From Ophthalmolycus amberensis (lineage: Eukaryota; Chordata; Actinopteri; Perciformes; Zoarcidae), in contig JAFEUB010001538.1 in NCBI GenBank assembly GCA_024529925.1, positions 62,001 through 126,000 on the forward strand: DNA of 64,000 nt. Reading direction: 5' to 3'. Made by a program: the position numbers and the translations under genes. Positions 50,054-61,859 of this stretch are shown here, one piece after another; position 1 is the first letter of the stretch, and each line of letters begins with the position of its first letter. The notes beneath the pieces were generated by a model that ran no database searches, was not told where the DNA came from, and was given only the letters and a program-made list of their open reading frames with translations.

Positions 50054-53000
50054 CTCGCTCTCGCTCTCGCTCTCGCTCTCGCTCTCGCTCTCGCTCTCGC
50101 TCTCTCGCTCTCTGCAGAAACAGTGAGAGAGACGACGGCGGCACAACAGGCTCTGCTGGTTGCCAAGAACATCGACCATTTCCCTGGCAACCATGACCGT
50201 CTGAAGGAGGGAACCATCGATGTCTGGTGGATCGTACATGATGGTGGACTGCTCATGCTGCTGCCATTTTTACTTAGTCAACACAAGGTGTGTGTGTGTG
50301 TTGTCTTTTCCTTTTAGATTATTTACTTTAAAAAGTAAAGTAATCATGTAAAAGCTACACCCTACATTAAAGCTTTTTAAACATATTTTACTGTGCATAA
50401 TAAAAATGATTATTAATTATTCTTTCATGAAACAATACAGACTCAATTGTTTTCTTTAGGCCAAGCCTCCTTTTCAAGTCAATCGAAATTAAGATTCCTC
50501 TATAACCTTCTTCATCTTTGACCGAACCTTTCCTCTACAGTACAGAGGGTTCAACATGTTAGTGATTTATTTCACCAACTTTTCACTGTCATACAGTTAA
50601 TTTGTGTGTAAAGGCTGCCCTGTCTTCCCTCATAATAATACAAAGAATTGATGTTGTATTGCGTCGCGTAACTGCTTTGAGATGACGTAATTGCTGAGAG
50701 TTGTCTGCTCACATGTCCCTCCTAAAGTAAGGTCACAGTTATGATTGAGTGCTCTTGGATTGGCAAACTAACTGTGTGTAACCAGCAGCTGATTCATCTC
50801 TTACCTCTGCAGGTGTGGAGGAAGTGTAAAATGCGAATATTCACGGTGGCCCATATGGACGACAACTCCATCCAGATGAAGAAAGACCTCCAGATGTTTC
50901 TCTACCATCTACGTCTGGATGCTGTGGTGGAGGTGGTGGAAATGGTGGGACGATTTGATATTCAGTCAATTTATTTTGGTGTCTAATGATGGTTGAGCCA
51001 GGCAGTGGTAGTTGTACCTGCCCTAGGGCGAGATACAGAAAGGCTACCCGTTTCTCTAAAGTGCCCTTAATTAGAACATTAGCCACACCAGAGTAACTAC
51101 ACATCTGTTCTATGTGTCCCTCCAGCATGAAAGCGACATCTCAGCCTTCACCTATGAGAAGACGCTGGTGATGGAGCAGAGGTCTCAAATGCTGAAACAG
51201 ATGCAGCTGTCCCGCACTGAGAGGGAGAGAGAGGTACGTGACACTCTCGTTTGACACTGTAAGAAGTCTGGTGAAGACGTCAGGTTTAACGTTGATGTCT
51301 GTGTCATTACACAAACATTATAAGGACGTGTCCCAACCAACAACCATCAAGATGTAGGAGTGACACATTTGCATTGTAATTCAACTGAGACTTTGCTAAG
51401 CCCCGCCCCCTGCTGCTACTCGTCAGGGCTACCATGGAGCCCACACTGTCACTAACTCTGCATTCCCTGAATAAATAGAATCACAATTTTTGAAAAACAA
51501 AAAAGTGATTTCAGAGAGAAGCAATACCAAACTGTTGTCCTCAACCCAAAGACAAAAGCGTAGCATAACTTAAATATTCTGTAGATGCTGAGTGGAAAGG
51601 GACCAGATGCTGCCACTAGAGAGAGACAAATTCCTCACTGAGTTCCTTTAAATGTGTACCTGACTCACAGTCAATCCAGTTACTACGAACCATTACATCC
51701 CTCAGTTTCTAACACACGAAAATGGGTCAAAATGTTATGGATCATGTTTATAGTTAATAGGAAAAGAGTTGTGGGTCCTTCAGCATCCCCCTCCTAACAA
51801 CATAATACTCATTTGGTTGACTTGTCTTTCTTGGCTAAGGTGAGGAGTAATGCGATACAGAAAATACAGGATGCTACTGAACGGAGAATCAGTTGGATCT
51901 TTTTGAGTTAAGCCTTTACTAAAAAGGGTTTAAATCGAGATTCAACTTTTCTTCCTAGAAGTTAGAGAAGAACGAGAATATAACATGGCTAAAAAAACCT
52001 CCAAACTGACTTTTTAATCATCGGACTCATCCTTGGTTCAGGCACAGTTGATCCACGACCGGAACACGGCGTCTCATTCCGCAACAAGCGACAGAGATGC
52101 AGGGGCCACGCCGGATCACGTCCATATGACCTGGACCAAAGACAAACTGGTGAATGAGAGGAACAGACACAGAGAAGGCACGGCAGTTAAAGACATCTTC
52201 AATATGAGACCGTAAGTAGATCTAGCAGCGCTGCAAAGCATCTTAAAAGCACACTGCCTGAGCAAAATGGACATATCCCATTGTATTACTCAAGGGTTGT
52301 CCTCTTAAGTGCATTCAATAACTTTGCTCTTGGCTTGTAGTTTATAATGTAATTTGCAAATACTGTTTGATGGCAGAGGAGCGCGAGTTATTCAAGATCT
52401 ACCTGCATCTAGATAATCTAAAAATTAACTCAGGAGCACCCCTTGGTATTGTGTTAATATTGAATCTGTCTTTTTGTCTCCATTCCTCCAGTGAGTGGGA
52501 GAATCTGTAAGTCACTTCATCTTTTGCTTTTTGTTTGCATGTGCATTTGCTCTCTGTGCATGCGTATTGTGTGAAAATAATGTCTGTGCTGGCATGCTTG
52601 TGTGAAAGCAGATCACCAGTTCTGTTTGCATGTTGCTACATGATGACAAATATGAAAGCTGCATGTGCATTTGCATGCAAGATCAGCCCTCTGAACTTGC
52701 GACGAATGGCAGGATAACCGATGCTCTGATTAATGTCTGTGGTCCAACGTAGCAACCAGTCCAACGTGCGGAGGATGCATACAGCTGTGAAGCTGAACGA
52801 GGTGGTGGTCAAGAAGTCCCGCGACTCGCAGCTGGTCTTGCTCAACATGCCGGGCCCGCCGAAGAACATGAAAGGGGACGAAAACTGTATCCTTTTTCAG
52901 CCAATCAGCCACAAGTCATTCAGTCATTTAGGCAGAGAAAGTTTGGCTTATTAGTCGTAGTTAAAATAGTTAAAAGATTGTAAGAAATACTATGAATTGC

Positions 53001-53902
53001 TTTCCTCCCAACAGTACACAAAATATCAAGCTAGAGCCAGCAGGCGGTTAGCTTAGCTTAACACAACGACTGGAAATAGGGAGAAGCAGCTATCCTGGCT
53101 GTGTGACCGTGAGAGGTCACTAACGATATTTATTCATTCATTAAAAAGGATCCCCATAAACGGATGCTAATTGCACCAGCTAGTCTTCCTGTGTCCTGAA
53201 ATCCAGTACAAATTATTCATCATATACATACACAATACATGATAAATCTTTTTTGTTTAATCCGTATTAAACAAAAACGTGTTACCTTCAAACAAAGCCA
53301 GGCTAGCTTTTTCCCATTGTTTCCAGTCTTTGTTGCTCAGTGAAGCTAACGGAGTAACAAGAGGTCATGAGCAAGACCTCTCTTGTGTCCTTTTCCAATA
53401 TCAGTCATCTTATCCATTCAAATTTAGCCATTAGGCATATCTTTCTCACTTTGGACACAGCCATGCTTAATGCTAAGCTAAGCTAACTAGACACTGGCTG
53501 TAGCTTCACACTTACCATACATTAGAGTGCCATCGACCTTCTCATTTAACGCTCTCCATACTCTTAAGTGTATTTCCCCAAAAAGGTCAATAGTAGAACA
53601 AAAATGAGTTATGTTTCAGGTGTTGCAGCAATTTAGACAACTATGCAAATCAAATGGAAATACTTAAGTAGAGTACAAGCACATCAAATGTGTGCCTGAG
53701 TACAGTTCTTAAGTGAATTCCATCACTGACAGGAGCACTGTAATAAGTGAATAAATCAGAAAATAGCAGCATGTGTTGTTTTATGTCCTGAACCAGAATG
53801 TGCCTCACAGATATGGAGTTCCTGGAGGTCCTGATGGACGGTCTGGACCGTGTCCTGTTGATTCGTGGAGGTGGTCGGGAGGTCATCACCATCTACTCGT
53901 AG
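39611..53902 (+). CDS. slc12a7: slc12a7 (KCC4 K-Cl cotransporter), 23 exons, N-terminus not seen
   Basis: This is an electroneutral K-Cl cotransporter of the plasma membrane, controlling cell volume and chloride. Exons: 39611-39757, 41580-41634, 42287-42417, 42525-42634, 42712-42816, 43949-44148, 44328-44489, 44674-44772, 44942-44999, 45302-45476, 47077-47195, 47346-47444, 47583-47702, 47857-47961, 48542-48710, 49645-49840, 50118-50287, 50813-50944, 51126-51233, 52042-52211, 52492-52506, 52753-52886 and 53811-53902. They total 2,871 bases, exactly 956 codons plus stop. TM1 begins at QMGTFIGVYLPCMQNILGV; then come [35 protein letters not shown] and AWPSPWVIVIGSFFS, all KCC signatures. The large extracellular loop (43949-44489) has four N-glycosylation sequons (NRS, NVS, NAT, NLT). 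The C-terminus keeps both regulatory threonines. About 120 N-terminal residues expected from family length are missing; no exon for them is visible between 17.5 and 39.6 kb. KCC4 is favoured over KCC1-3 by the IHDRNTASH and C-terminal motifs; a or b teleost copy undetermined. Confidence 0.95.
42644..42671. repeat. CA microsatellite in slc12a7 intron
   Basis: CA array starting nine bases after the end of the exon 42525-42634, inside a 77-bp intron of slc12a7. Confidence 0.9.
43480..43850. mobile_element. Interspersed repeat in slc12a7 intron
   Basis: The aatcttttcctaaacctaac block and the gctagagggctacgtttaag block are of a kind repeated in many fish genomes. It lies in the intron between exons 42712-42816 and 43949-44148. 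Borders and family are uncertain. Confidence 0.35.
47534..47577 (+). repeat. GT microsatellite plus GTCC repeat at slc12a7 acceptor, arm 2
   Basis: Shorter GT tract followed by four perfect GTCC units, directly before the exon at 47,583. Counterpart of 234-296. Confidence 0.9.
48887..48922. repeat. Perfect 36-bp palindrome in slc12a7 intron, arm 2
   Basis: Identical to 1,607-1,642. Confidence 0.95.
49973..50113 (+). repeat. Expanded CT/CTCG microsatellite, arm 2
   Basis: About 141 bases: pure CT followed by regular CTCTCG hexamers, ending at the TGCAG acceptor of the exon at 50,118. It is about 72 bases longer than in arm 1. Confidence 0.95.
52492..52506 (+). other. slc12a7: 15-nt coding microexon of slc12a7 (arm 2)
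   Basis: Identical to the microexon at 5140-5154, with the same acceptor and GTAAGT donor. It lies between the exons 52042-52211 and 52753-52886 and adds five residues (EWENL) without changing frame, whether included or skipped. Confidence 0.85.
53028..53597. mobile_element. Teleost interspersed repeat in last slc12a7 intron, arm 2
   Basis: Counterpart of 5,676-6,245, with a few substitutions (for example attcttcc to agtcttcc). Borders are approximate. Confidence 0.6.
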
Positions 53903-56900
53903 CACCAAGAGGTTCCTAATCGTGTTGGATGGAAACACTGTTGGGCAGGGAAACCCAGAGGGCAGTGTGTTGGCAGGACTTTAAGATGGATCATGGGCAG
54001 AGCTGTCGGACAGAGGAAGTACGGCACACTGCCTCTCACACTGTCGGGGGGGGGGGGGGGAGGACCATGATCGCTGGGAAGGACAGGGGAGGTTCTACCT
54101 GCAGCACAGCCTGAGCTCAGTGCATCGTCTGGGGCCACAGAGCGCTCTCTGCACCCCCTCCTCCTGGGGCTCCTTAACTCTGACACATCTGTACACTGTA
54201 AAATGACGACTGTGTGGTTGCACTGTGGAGATTTGCTTTCCTCAGTTAAACTATGAAGTTTGATGTCATTTTTAGCATTCCACTGATTGTTGTAGCCGGC
54301 TACAGGCGACATAGTGCCTTTATTTATCTCAGTACTGTTAATCTAACTTTTCAACGATGTATGACAAGAGCCGACTTTAGAGTTGAACATGTTTTTAAGC
54401 CATTATATTTGACCGGTTTGCCTCATGTCACTGCATCAGAAGCCAAAGGGCCATTGATCACTATGAGGACAGTTTAAGGGCAAACGTGGCAGAATGGATT
54501 GTAATTTATAGATTGTCTTGGACATCGGCTGGATATCGGCTGTGTTGTCCCAGATAACATCTGTGTGCCAAGTGTGATTGGAAGCAGGAGGTGAAAATGC
54601 AAGAGGAAATGCAACTTTTGTGATTTTAGCATTTTAGTTGAGTTGACGATGTATTTCACTGGCATGTTTGTATTGGCGCAAAATGTTAAGGCGTGAGCTA
54701 GCGTGCGCTGAGCAACATGGAGTCTATATGGTAGTATTTCATTCAATATTACTATTGTTTTTAAGTACAATATGTAATGTGTTGGTTCAACAAAAGAAGA
54801 GACAAACAAACCAAGAAAGTCTGGAACTCTGACGAGCGAAATTCACAAAGAAAGGATTGCTGCCGCTGATCAATCAATTCAATCACCTGCTACCGCTATC
54901 TTAGGTTTGATTCACAAAAGATTTAAGATAATGATATTACAGCTCAGTCACACCCATAAACAATACCAGAGAAACAATTGAAATGTTTCGACCGCGAGCT
55001 ACAGGACTAGACCGAGGAGGTTCAGAGGAATTCCTCTAAACTTCAGGCAGAGAGTTTCAACGTGACAGAGAGAAAACCCTATTTGGGATGTGGTATCGCA
55101 GCCTGTTAGTGCTGATGGTGTTTTCAAAATGCACAACTTTAGACTTTAAAAGAAAGTTACATGATGTGAAGCGGAGGACTAAAAAAACAAAAAAAACTTC
55201 ATTCAATGCTGCCACGATCAGTGAAACGTCTGGGCGTGACACCTCTTATAAATGTGCTTCATTTACCGCCAACTCTGAGGTTGCTAATAATTTCACTGTA
55301 ACTCTGTTGTGGCAATTGAGGTCTGCAGGAATGATGTATTTTTGTAAGCCAACCCCCGGAAGTTAGCTTAGCACCGATTCCCTGAATGGGATTTTTTCAT
55401 TGGAAATTTAGATTTTTGCAGAAAATAAGCTGTTCTGCAAACACAAGTTTATGATACTCACACGTGTTTTTTCGGCAAGTTAATCTTACCAAATGTCCCC
55501 CATTTTTATGATTTTTGCGCCAAATCTATGCATATTACCTAATTTAAATACGTGAACCTAGCCCTAAGACGCTAGAGAGTAATGTGCATTTGAGAATTTG
55601 GCGTTCATTTTTCCTTATTTGTGCAGGCTACTGAATCCTTTTTGTGAATTCACCCTTGAGTCTTAAGTCTGCAAAATACAGAAACGTTTGTGTGTCAAGT
55701 TGTTTTGTACGTTTCCTGTCCTCGTCGTCATCATAACGTACAACGCAAAATAATGTCCAGAAAAGTAGTTGATGCTTTGGACTTAACACGAGAAGTCTGC
55801 TGTTTTTAATTACATCTCCTGGGCGATATGTTGATGCAATGTCTCCAGACACCCAAGACGTCTCCAGACATAAAGAGGGTTGCTGCTGATCTGTTGCACC
55901 CTTGAAAGTAAAGACAAACGCACAAGCCCAACAGTACTTTAGGCAAGTAAAACTACTTGGTTTACGGTTGGAGATATTCTAGTTTTGTTTGTTTCTGTGT
56001 TTGTAGAAATGACTGTTTCTTAACTCTTTTAATGTGCTGGAATATAAACTGTACACAAGCTGAATGCAAAGTGAGCTTCCTCGAACCAGGAAGCTGGTAT
56101 TTAACCGTAATCAATCATCCACCTGGTGTTCTCACCAGATAATATGAGATTCTGTATTCTGCTGTCAGTTATTTGGCAAAATAACGGCATCAACAATCAA
56201 TGGTGACAACAGATTATATACAGATAGAGATATCTGTGCTCTCGCGACCATTTGTGCCTATAAATAATAAAAAACAAGTCTGTTTATTCAGACAAACTCC
56301 CATAACATTACATGAAACATGCAGACAAGCAGAAAAGAGGTGGGAAAATGTCAAAGCAGGAAGTTAAGAGACAAAGGAAAGTGTTTGGTCAGATTTAGAT
56401 CACTGTGATTTCTCTGATCGCCATCTTATGATTTAAACATTCATTCTTTTGCAGGTTTAGTACCTGGGACGTAATGCGTCAAAATCTGAATACATTTTTT
56501 ATGTTGCCACACTTCTTTTTTCTTTTTTTCCTGTGTTTGCCGTCTGTCATTAAAAATTGTAACATATACAAGAAAGAAAGTGATTTGTTTTTTTTTGTCT
56601 GATGGAATACGTTCCCGTCTGACCCGGATGGGGGCCGAGCTGGATCGTTACGTAACTGGATTCAGTCTCCAAATATCAATCTCATCCCAAAATCATCATT
56701 GTCTGTCGGCACACAAAAGAACAAAGGAAATCTTGGAGCTGCAGTAAGAAGCTTGGCCGTGGATAAATGGCATCCTGTTTGAGCAGTTAGCCGGGTCAGC
56801 AGGCATAGAACAACAACAACAAGAAGAACAACAACGTAGGTCTGATGCTCATTTCACTGACTGGGCTACAACCCTGCTACATTCTGTGCTGCCTGTACTC

Positions 56901-57910
56901 CTCACTCTGCGCTCACTTTAAAGCACACGCTGTCTTTTGCTAAGATTCAGGACAGTTAACCGAATTTTGCGCTTTATTGTTTCCTCGATGGGAATCTTGT
57001 TTCGAGGCCAGAATGCACATTAAAAAAAGTGTCAACTTATAAAACAATTCATAGAGCTTGTAAAAAAACTAAACAGAGAAAATTATGGGTTTCTATCTTA
57101 CATCGTGCACATTTGGTTTTAACATCCAAAGATTTGCACGATCTTGCTTCTGTCGTGTGAGTTCAGCTGAACAGAAGTGCAGCATGCAGTCATGATCCTG
57201 CATGAGAGATGTCCTCTACTGGCCCTGGCTCAGATGTGCATGGTATGAGATTATGAATGGCACAAGCATGCATATATATGTATTATTTATGTGCTACTGT
57301 ATGTGTGTAGTATGGCAGGTTGTGGGTGTGTTTTCTCAACAATACAGGCCTCCAAATTTAAAAAAACGAATTGTTTTATTTCGATCAGATCTGCCTCAAT
57401 CTGTCTGAACATGCGAGGTGATTTTATACTGACTGCGAGAGTTTCATTACCCCTTTATATTTATTTGAATAGAACTGAATGGACTAAAATGACCCGACAA
57501 ACACAAAATCTGACACAAAACACTGAACACAAAAAAAAGTAAAATGGCTGTTCAGACCATTTTTTGAAACAAAGGGGTATATAGAAGTTTGATCAGAACA
57601 GATACTAGCTAAATGCAACATTTAATAAACAATGTACTGCCAATACTATTAAATATACGATGAGTAAGGTGTATGTAACACAAACAATGTCATCATGTTA
57701 TCGGTTTGCTGATGTGTCCTCAATGTGCATGAGGTCAAAAGGTCTACTGTAGCCTGGAAGGGTTACCGACATTCAAATAAACAATGCGGCATCAGGTGTG
57801 GCCCTCACAAACAAGGCAATCCGGAGTCTCTACCATCAGGATTTATTTGTACATGAAAACTAATGTTTAGTTGTCTAGTTACCTTGTATTTACCATGCTA
57901 TAGTTGGTCG

Positions 57911-58570
57911 CAGTGGTGGGCCGTCAGGGCCAGCTAAGCCTTCTCTGCTGGCCGAAACAGAATCACAAAATTATAGCTATTTTATAACTTTTTCATAAAT
58001 ATATTATATTTTTATAATTATTTTTCCAATTTGCTTATTTTCTCATTGCACAGCTACTGTCTTCCTCAGTTGCTCTGCTTCCAGCCTGCAGCGCTGCTTC
58101 CAGTGCAGCTTGTTTTAAGTAGAGCTTTTATCCAATCAGATTTCACCCCTATATCTCTAGGTAAGAAGAGAGGCCCCAGGCCCTATAGGAAGCCTTTGCA
58201 GATGAAGTAAATGTGGACGATATTGTTGATTGTCATAGTCTTCAACCAATCAAATCTTTAGTCGGAGAAGCGTTGCACATGTTATGGCTAAGAATGCGTT
58301 TCATTTGCAACTGAGCGTCTTGGTGTTTGGAGCTATGCTGGATTTGCTAACCAAGGCAGCAACACGACACCATAGCACAACAGGACACTTACAAGCTACG
58401 GTGCTTTGAAAACCTTTGCTGAGACCCGAGTGGATCTTCAACTCAACGAACACGTTCGCAGGAGGAGCTCTGGAACTGAACCGCACCGATGTACTGTACA
58501 ACCGCGTCATTGAACTCTTTGTAAACAAAGAAAGGAGGATGGACTTTGTCTTTAAGTGAACAGCAGCTTG
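57911..58570 (+). mobile_element. Possible hAT-like fragment, arm 2
   Basis: Same sequence as 10,556-11,215, with the CAGTGGTGGGCCGTCAGGGC terminus at 57,911. No right-hand inverted terminus is seen. Confidence 0.4.
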
Positions 58571-59245
58571 GTAAGTGGAGTGCTTTTGTGTTTTTACATC
58601 TGTAGTAACGTTACTACTGTGTTAATTTGTCTATGGTGTCGTTTTTCTGATATGGTGAATATTGTTCCCTCTGATGTGAATAATATTTGAATGGCTCGTG
58701 CTCTTTAGTGTGTGGCGGAATACGTGTGTTAGCGCCACAGGTTCTTGTGAGTTTGTTCTTGTCATTGTGTTAATTACATTGATTTTGACTATATGCATTG
58801 TCCGTTATTGACGGAGCATCCCGTCATTTGTACAACTATTCATGGTCCCCAGAGGATGAATCCTACTGACTTTGGTGCTCCAATGAGTTTTCCTGTAGCG
58901 CCACCATCTGTGGTATTCATTGAAATCTCTGCGTATTCATTGACATAAAATTACATTAGGCTCACAATCATAGTGTTTTTTTGTTTTACAAGAATCCAAC
59001 ATGCACATGTTAATAATCAAGAAATACTTATACTTCATACTTAACCCCAACCCATTTCTTGTCCGGCTAAAGGTTTCACGGCTGTGATCCCTTAACTTGT
59101 CAGGTCATAACTTTAAATTGTCAAGCTGTTGGTTTTCTGACCAAATACCTGCAAAATAATTGACATTCCCATTAGCCTCAACTGTACTTCCTGTATAGTG
59201 CTACGTGGTAAATGCTAACATGCTAAACTAAGATGGTTAATATTA

Positions 59246-59279
59246 CACCTGTTGTAAAGTCTATCCTTTACAACAGGTG
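59246..59279. repeat. Perfect hairpin, 14-bp stem, 6-base loop, arm 2
   Basis: Same sequence as 11,891-11,924. Confidence 0.9.
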
Positions 59280-61520
59280 AAAAGGTCTTTTTTCTTTCTC
59301 ATCATCTAGACTTTCTCCAAGTATTTTGTATGTTAAAATAGATAATCGCTGTCTTCGATAATTAATATACAACATCATTTTCAGCATATTCATATTTTAT
59401 GTTACTAAATGTATGCAGTTTTTGTTTAGCTCACTGTTTTTCTACTCACAGGTTCTCCCAACAGCGAGTCATCTTCCCACAGCTTTCACTGACCTTCCAG
59501 TGACACACGGAGCTTTGGCTAAAAAACGCTTTCTTTTCTTCCACTTATATCTGAGAGCTTAATCTGGGAGAAGAGCTAAAGAGGGAAAACACAAGTGCTT
59601 AGGAAGGGAATGCAGTCTGTGAGGACAGAGGATGTGGGGGGGAGAGTACCTTTTCTTTTCTCTCTCAGCCATTATCATTCCAACATGTGCTAATAGTGGG
59701 GTGTTAACATCACGACATGGAGAATTTCACCAAGACTCCCTCTGATCTTGTTGACCCCTGAAGCTTGGGACAGAAGTCGAGCACTTAACTGGACCAGTTG
59801 TTTCTGTACGCTGCTGTGAAATGTAAAAATTAAAGAATAAACACCAGACTTATGGGAATTTATGCGTTGTGAAAAAATATATATATATATATGGGGTGAT
59901 GCATACATTACATGTCTGAGTCAAATGACCTTTGGTCTCTGTTTTAAAATCAAAATATGAATTCCTTCTTGGTTTCGGAAACCAAACAATCACCGTCGTT
60001 TAGATCTAATGTGAAGGCAACAAGCAAGATCAATTCTATGACTGGTAGACTTTGAGACTGCAGGTAGTGCAATGGTTTTCAGTCTTGTGCTTTTTGAACA
60101 AGGCACTTGCAAATAAAACCTTGCACCTCCAAAGACAAAAAACACATCTCTATTCTCACAGGCAGGCTGTGTTCTTAACGTGAGCACCTGCCTCACAGCC
60201 ACAGATCCAAAATATTGGTCCTGCCTTATGGCATGATGGGGCCTTGTCTCAAAGTCTAGTTTTAAAGTGGAATGATGCAACTTTAAAATCAATAATGAAC
60301 TCAATCATCCTCTTTGAAATAAAAAGGTGAATTCACAAACCTTTCCTCAGTTCAATGCATACAGTGGTTGAGTGGCTACAGACTTGGTCTGGTATGACCA
60401 GTAGTTTACGGTGGCTAATGTTAGCCTATGCTAGTAAACTTCAAACAAATATGGCTATTAAACTTACCTAATCAGTTCACTGATTTCTACTGTAATTGTT
60501 CCACTACTTATTACTATGTCACATTTCAGTAGTTTTACCATAAAACTAAAGCAAGGAGTCGTCCTGTGTGTCGTCCTGTGTGTCCTTATCTCGAACAATC
60601 CATCCGATCTGCTTCACACCTGGCTGCTGTATTGCTGGGGACCCAAGTGAGCGCAGTGTCGAGGTTGGTGTAATTTGGAGGCTCGACACGCTTAAACGTC
60701 GGCGCGCTTTGAACACATGATTCCTTTTTATTAAATGTGGTGGCTACTGATCTGTAAAAGTGAAGTAGCCTCTTTAGTAGACTTTAGTTGTTTTCACTAT
60801 AGTTGGGTCAGCCTGGAAGTGGCTCGTCAACCTCCAGGATCCATATTCTTATGTTTTATATTCCATCCATGATATTGTAAGCTGATTTCCCATAAATCAT
60901 TTTGGAATGCATACATAGAAGGTGGCAAGTGGGTTGTCAATAGCCCCAACATTCATTTTAATTAATTCATATTGGATATTATTTATCTTAATAACATTTT
61001 ACAGATTCATTTGGCCGTGCTATTTGCTATACACTCCTATTCATTAATTAACAATTAATTCATTTCATTGATTAAGGTGTTTTGGGAATATTTAATCTCA
61101 GTCTAATATTAGCAGCACTTAAGAAATAAAATGGTGTGGATAGAGGTGGAATGGCACCCACATATTTAAGATAAATACAAAGGTAGATCGATTAAACATA
61201 CACGTCTGTCATATTATTTAAAAGGAACTTGAGTCAAGCAGCATGTTAGGAGAGAGGGTCCACTCAGTGAGTAAGGGGGGGGGGGGGGAGGTTTTTTTCT
61301 CCTTCAAGAGAGTCAAATTTCCCAACGTTAGTGGGTCTGAGAGTCACTCAGCTCAGGACTGAGAGAGCCTTTGTACTGAGAGAGAGAGAGAGAGAGCAGC
61401 AGTGTGACTTCAGGTCTGCACAGCGAGGCAGCGGGACCACGGAGTTTGCCGGACTTTCATCACACACATACACTTGGAGTTCATTTCCAAACCTGGATTT
61501 TGATTCCTTTACTCAGCAAA

Positions 61521-61859
61521 ATGTTTCAAGGGTAAGGCAATTTCAATTTGACTTCAATGTTTGTTTGTTTTTGCATGTAAAGAAAGCAGAGTGGACTTTA
61601 CCTGACTTTACCATCCATTTCGTATATCTTCACTTCAGCTACTCCTCAGAGTGGACCAACATTTCTTTCGCTTTCTTAGGTTGAAAACCATTTCACTCGC
61701 AACATCAGCGTTTTTGACATTTGTTTTTACACCTGTTTTTTTGTTTTAAAAAACTGCATAAAATGCAACTTATGTAACTGATGTGTCTCCTCAGGTGGTC
61801 GCTTGTTCTGCATCCAGTCCTGCTGTGTTGGCTGGCCGCTGCCCTGCAGGTTATAGAAG
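61521..61859 (+). CDS. First two exons of a secreted-protein gene (signal peptide), arm 2
   Basis: This is the second copy of the signal-peptide exons: 61521-61531 (ATG plus eight bases) and 61795-61859. The reading is identical to arm 1 at 14169-14506. The intron is one base longer because of an inserted base just after the first donor. The rest of the gene should lie right of 64,000, so the sequence beyond the window would identify it directly. Confidence 0.55.

Larger units (their letters stand above)
53903..61300 (+). other. slc12a7 3'UTR and intergenic, arm 2
   Basis: This is the near-identical counterpart of 6,551-13,950. No coding exon is recognised. The candidate poly(A) signal is at 56,266-56,271. 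The G-run at about 54,046-54,060 is three bases longer than in arm 1, and the G-run near 61,276 is several bases shorter. Confidence 0.5.

Noticed and set aside
49906..50256. Arg-Glu / Arg-Ala repeat protein on the minus strand
   Set aside because: Translation of the CT/CTCG microsatellite and of the antisense of an slc12a7 exon.
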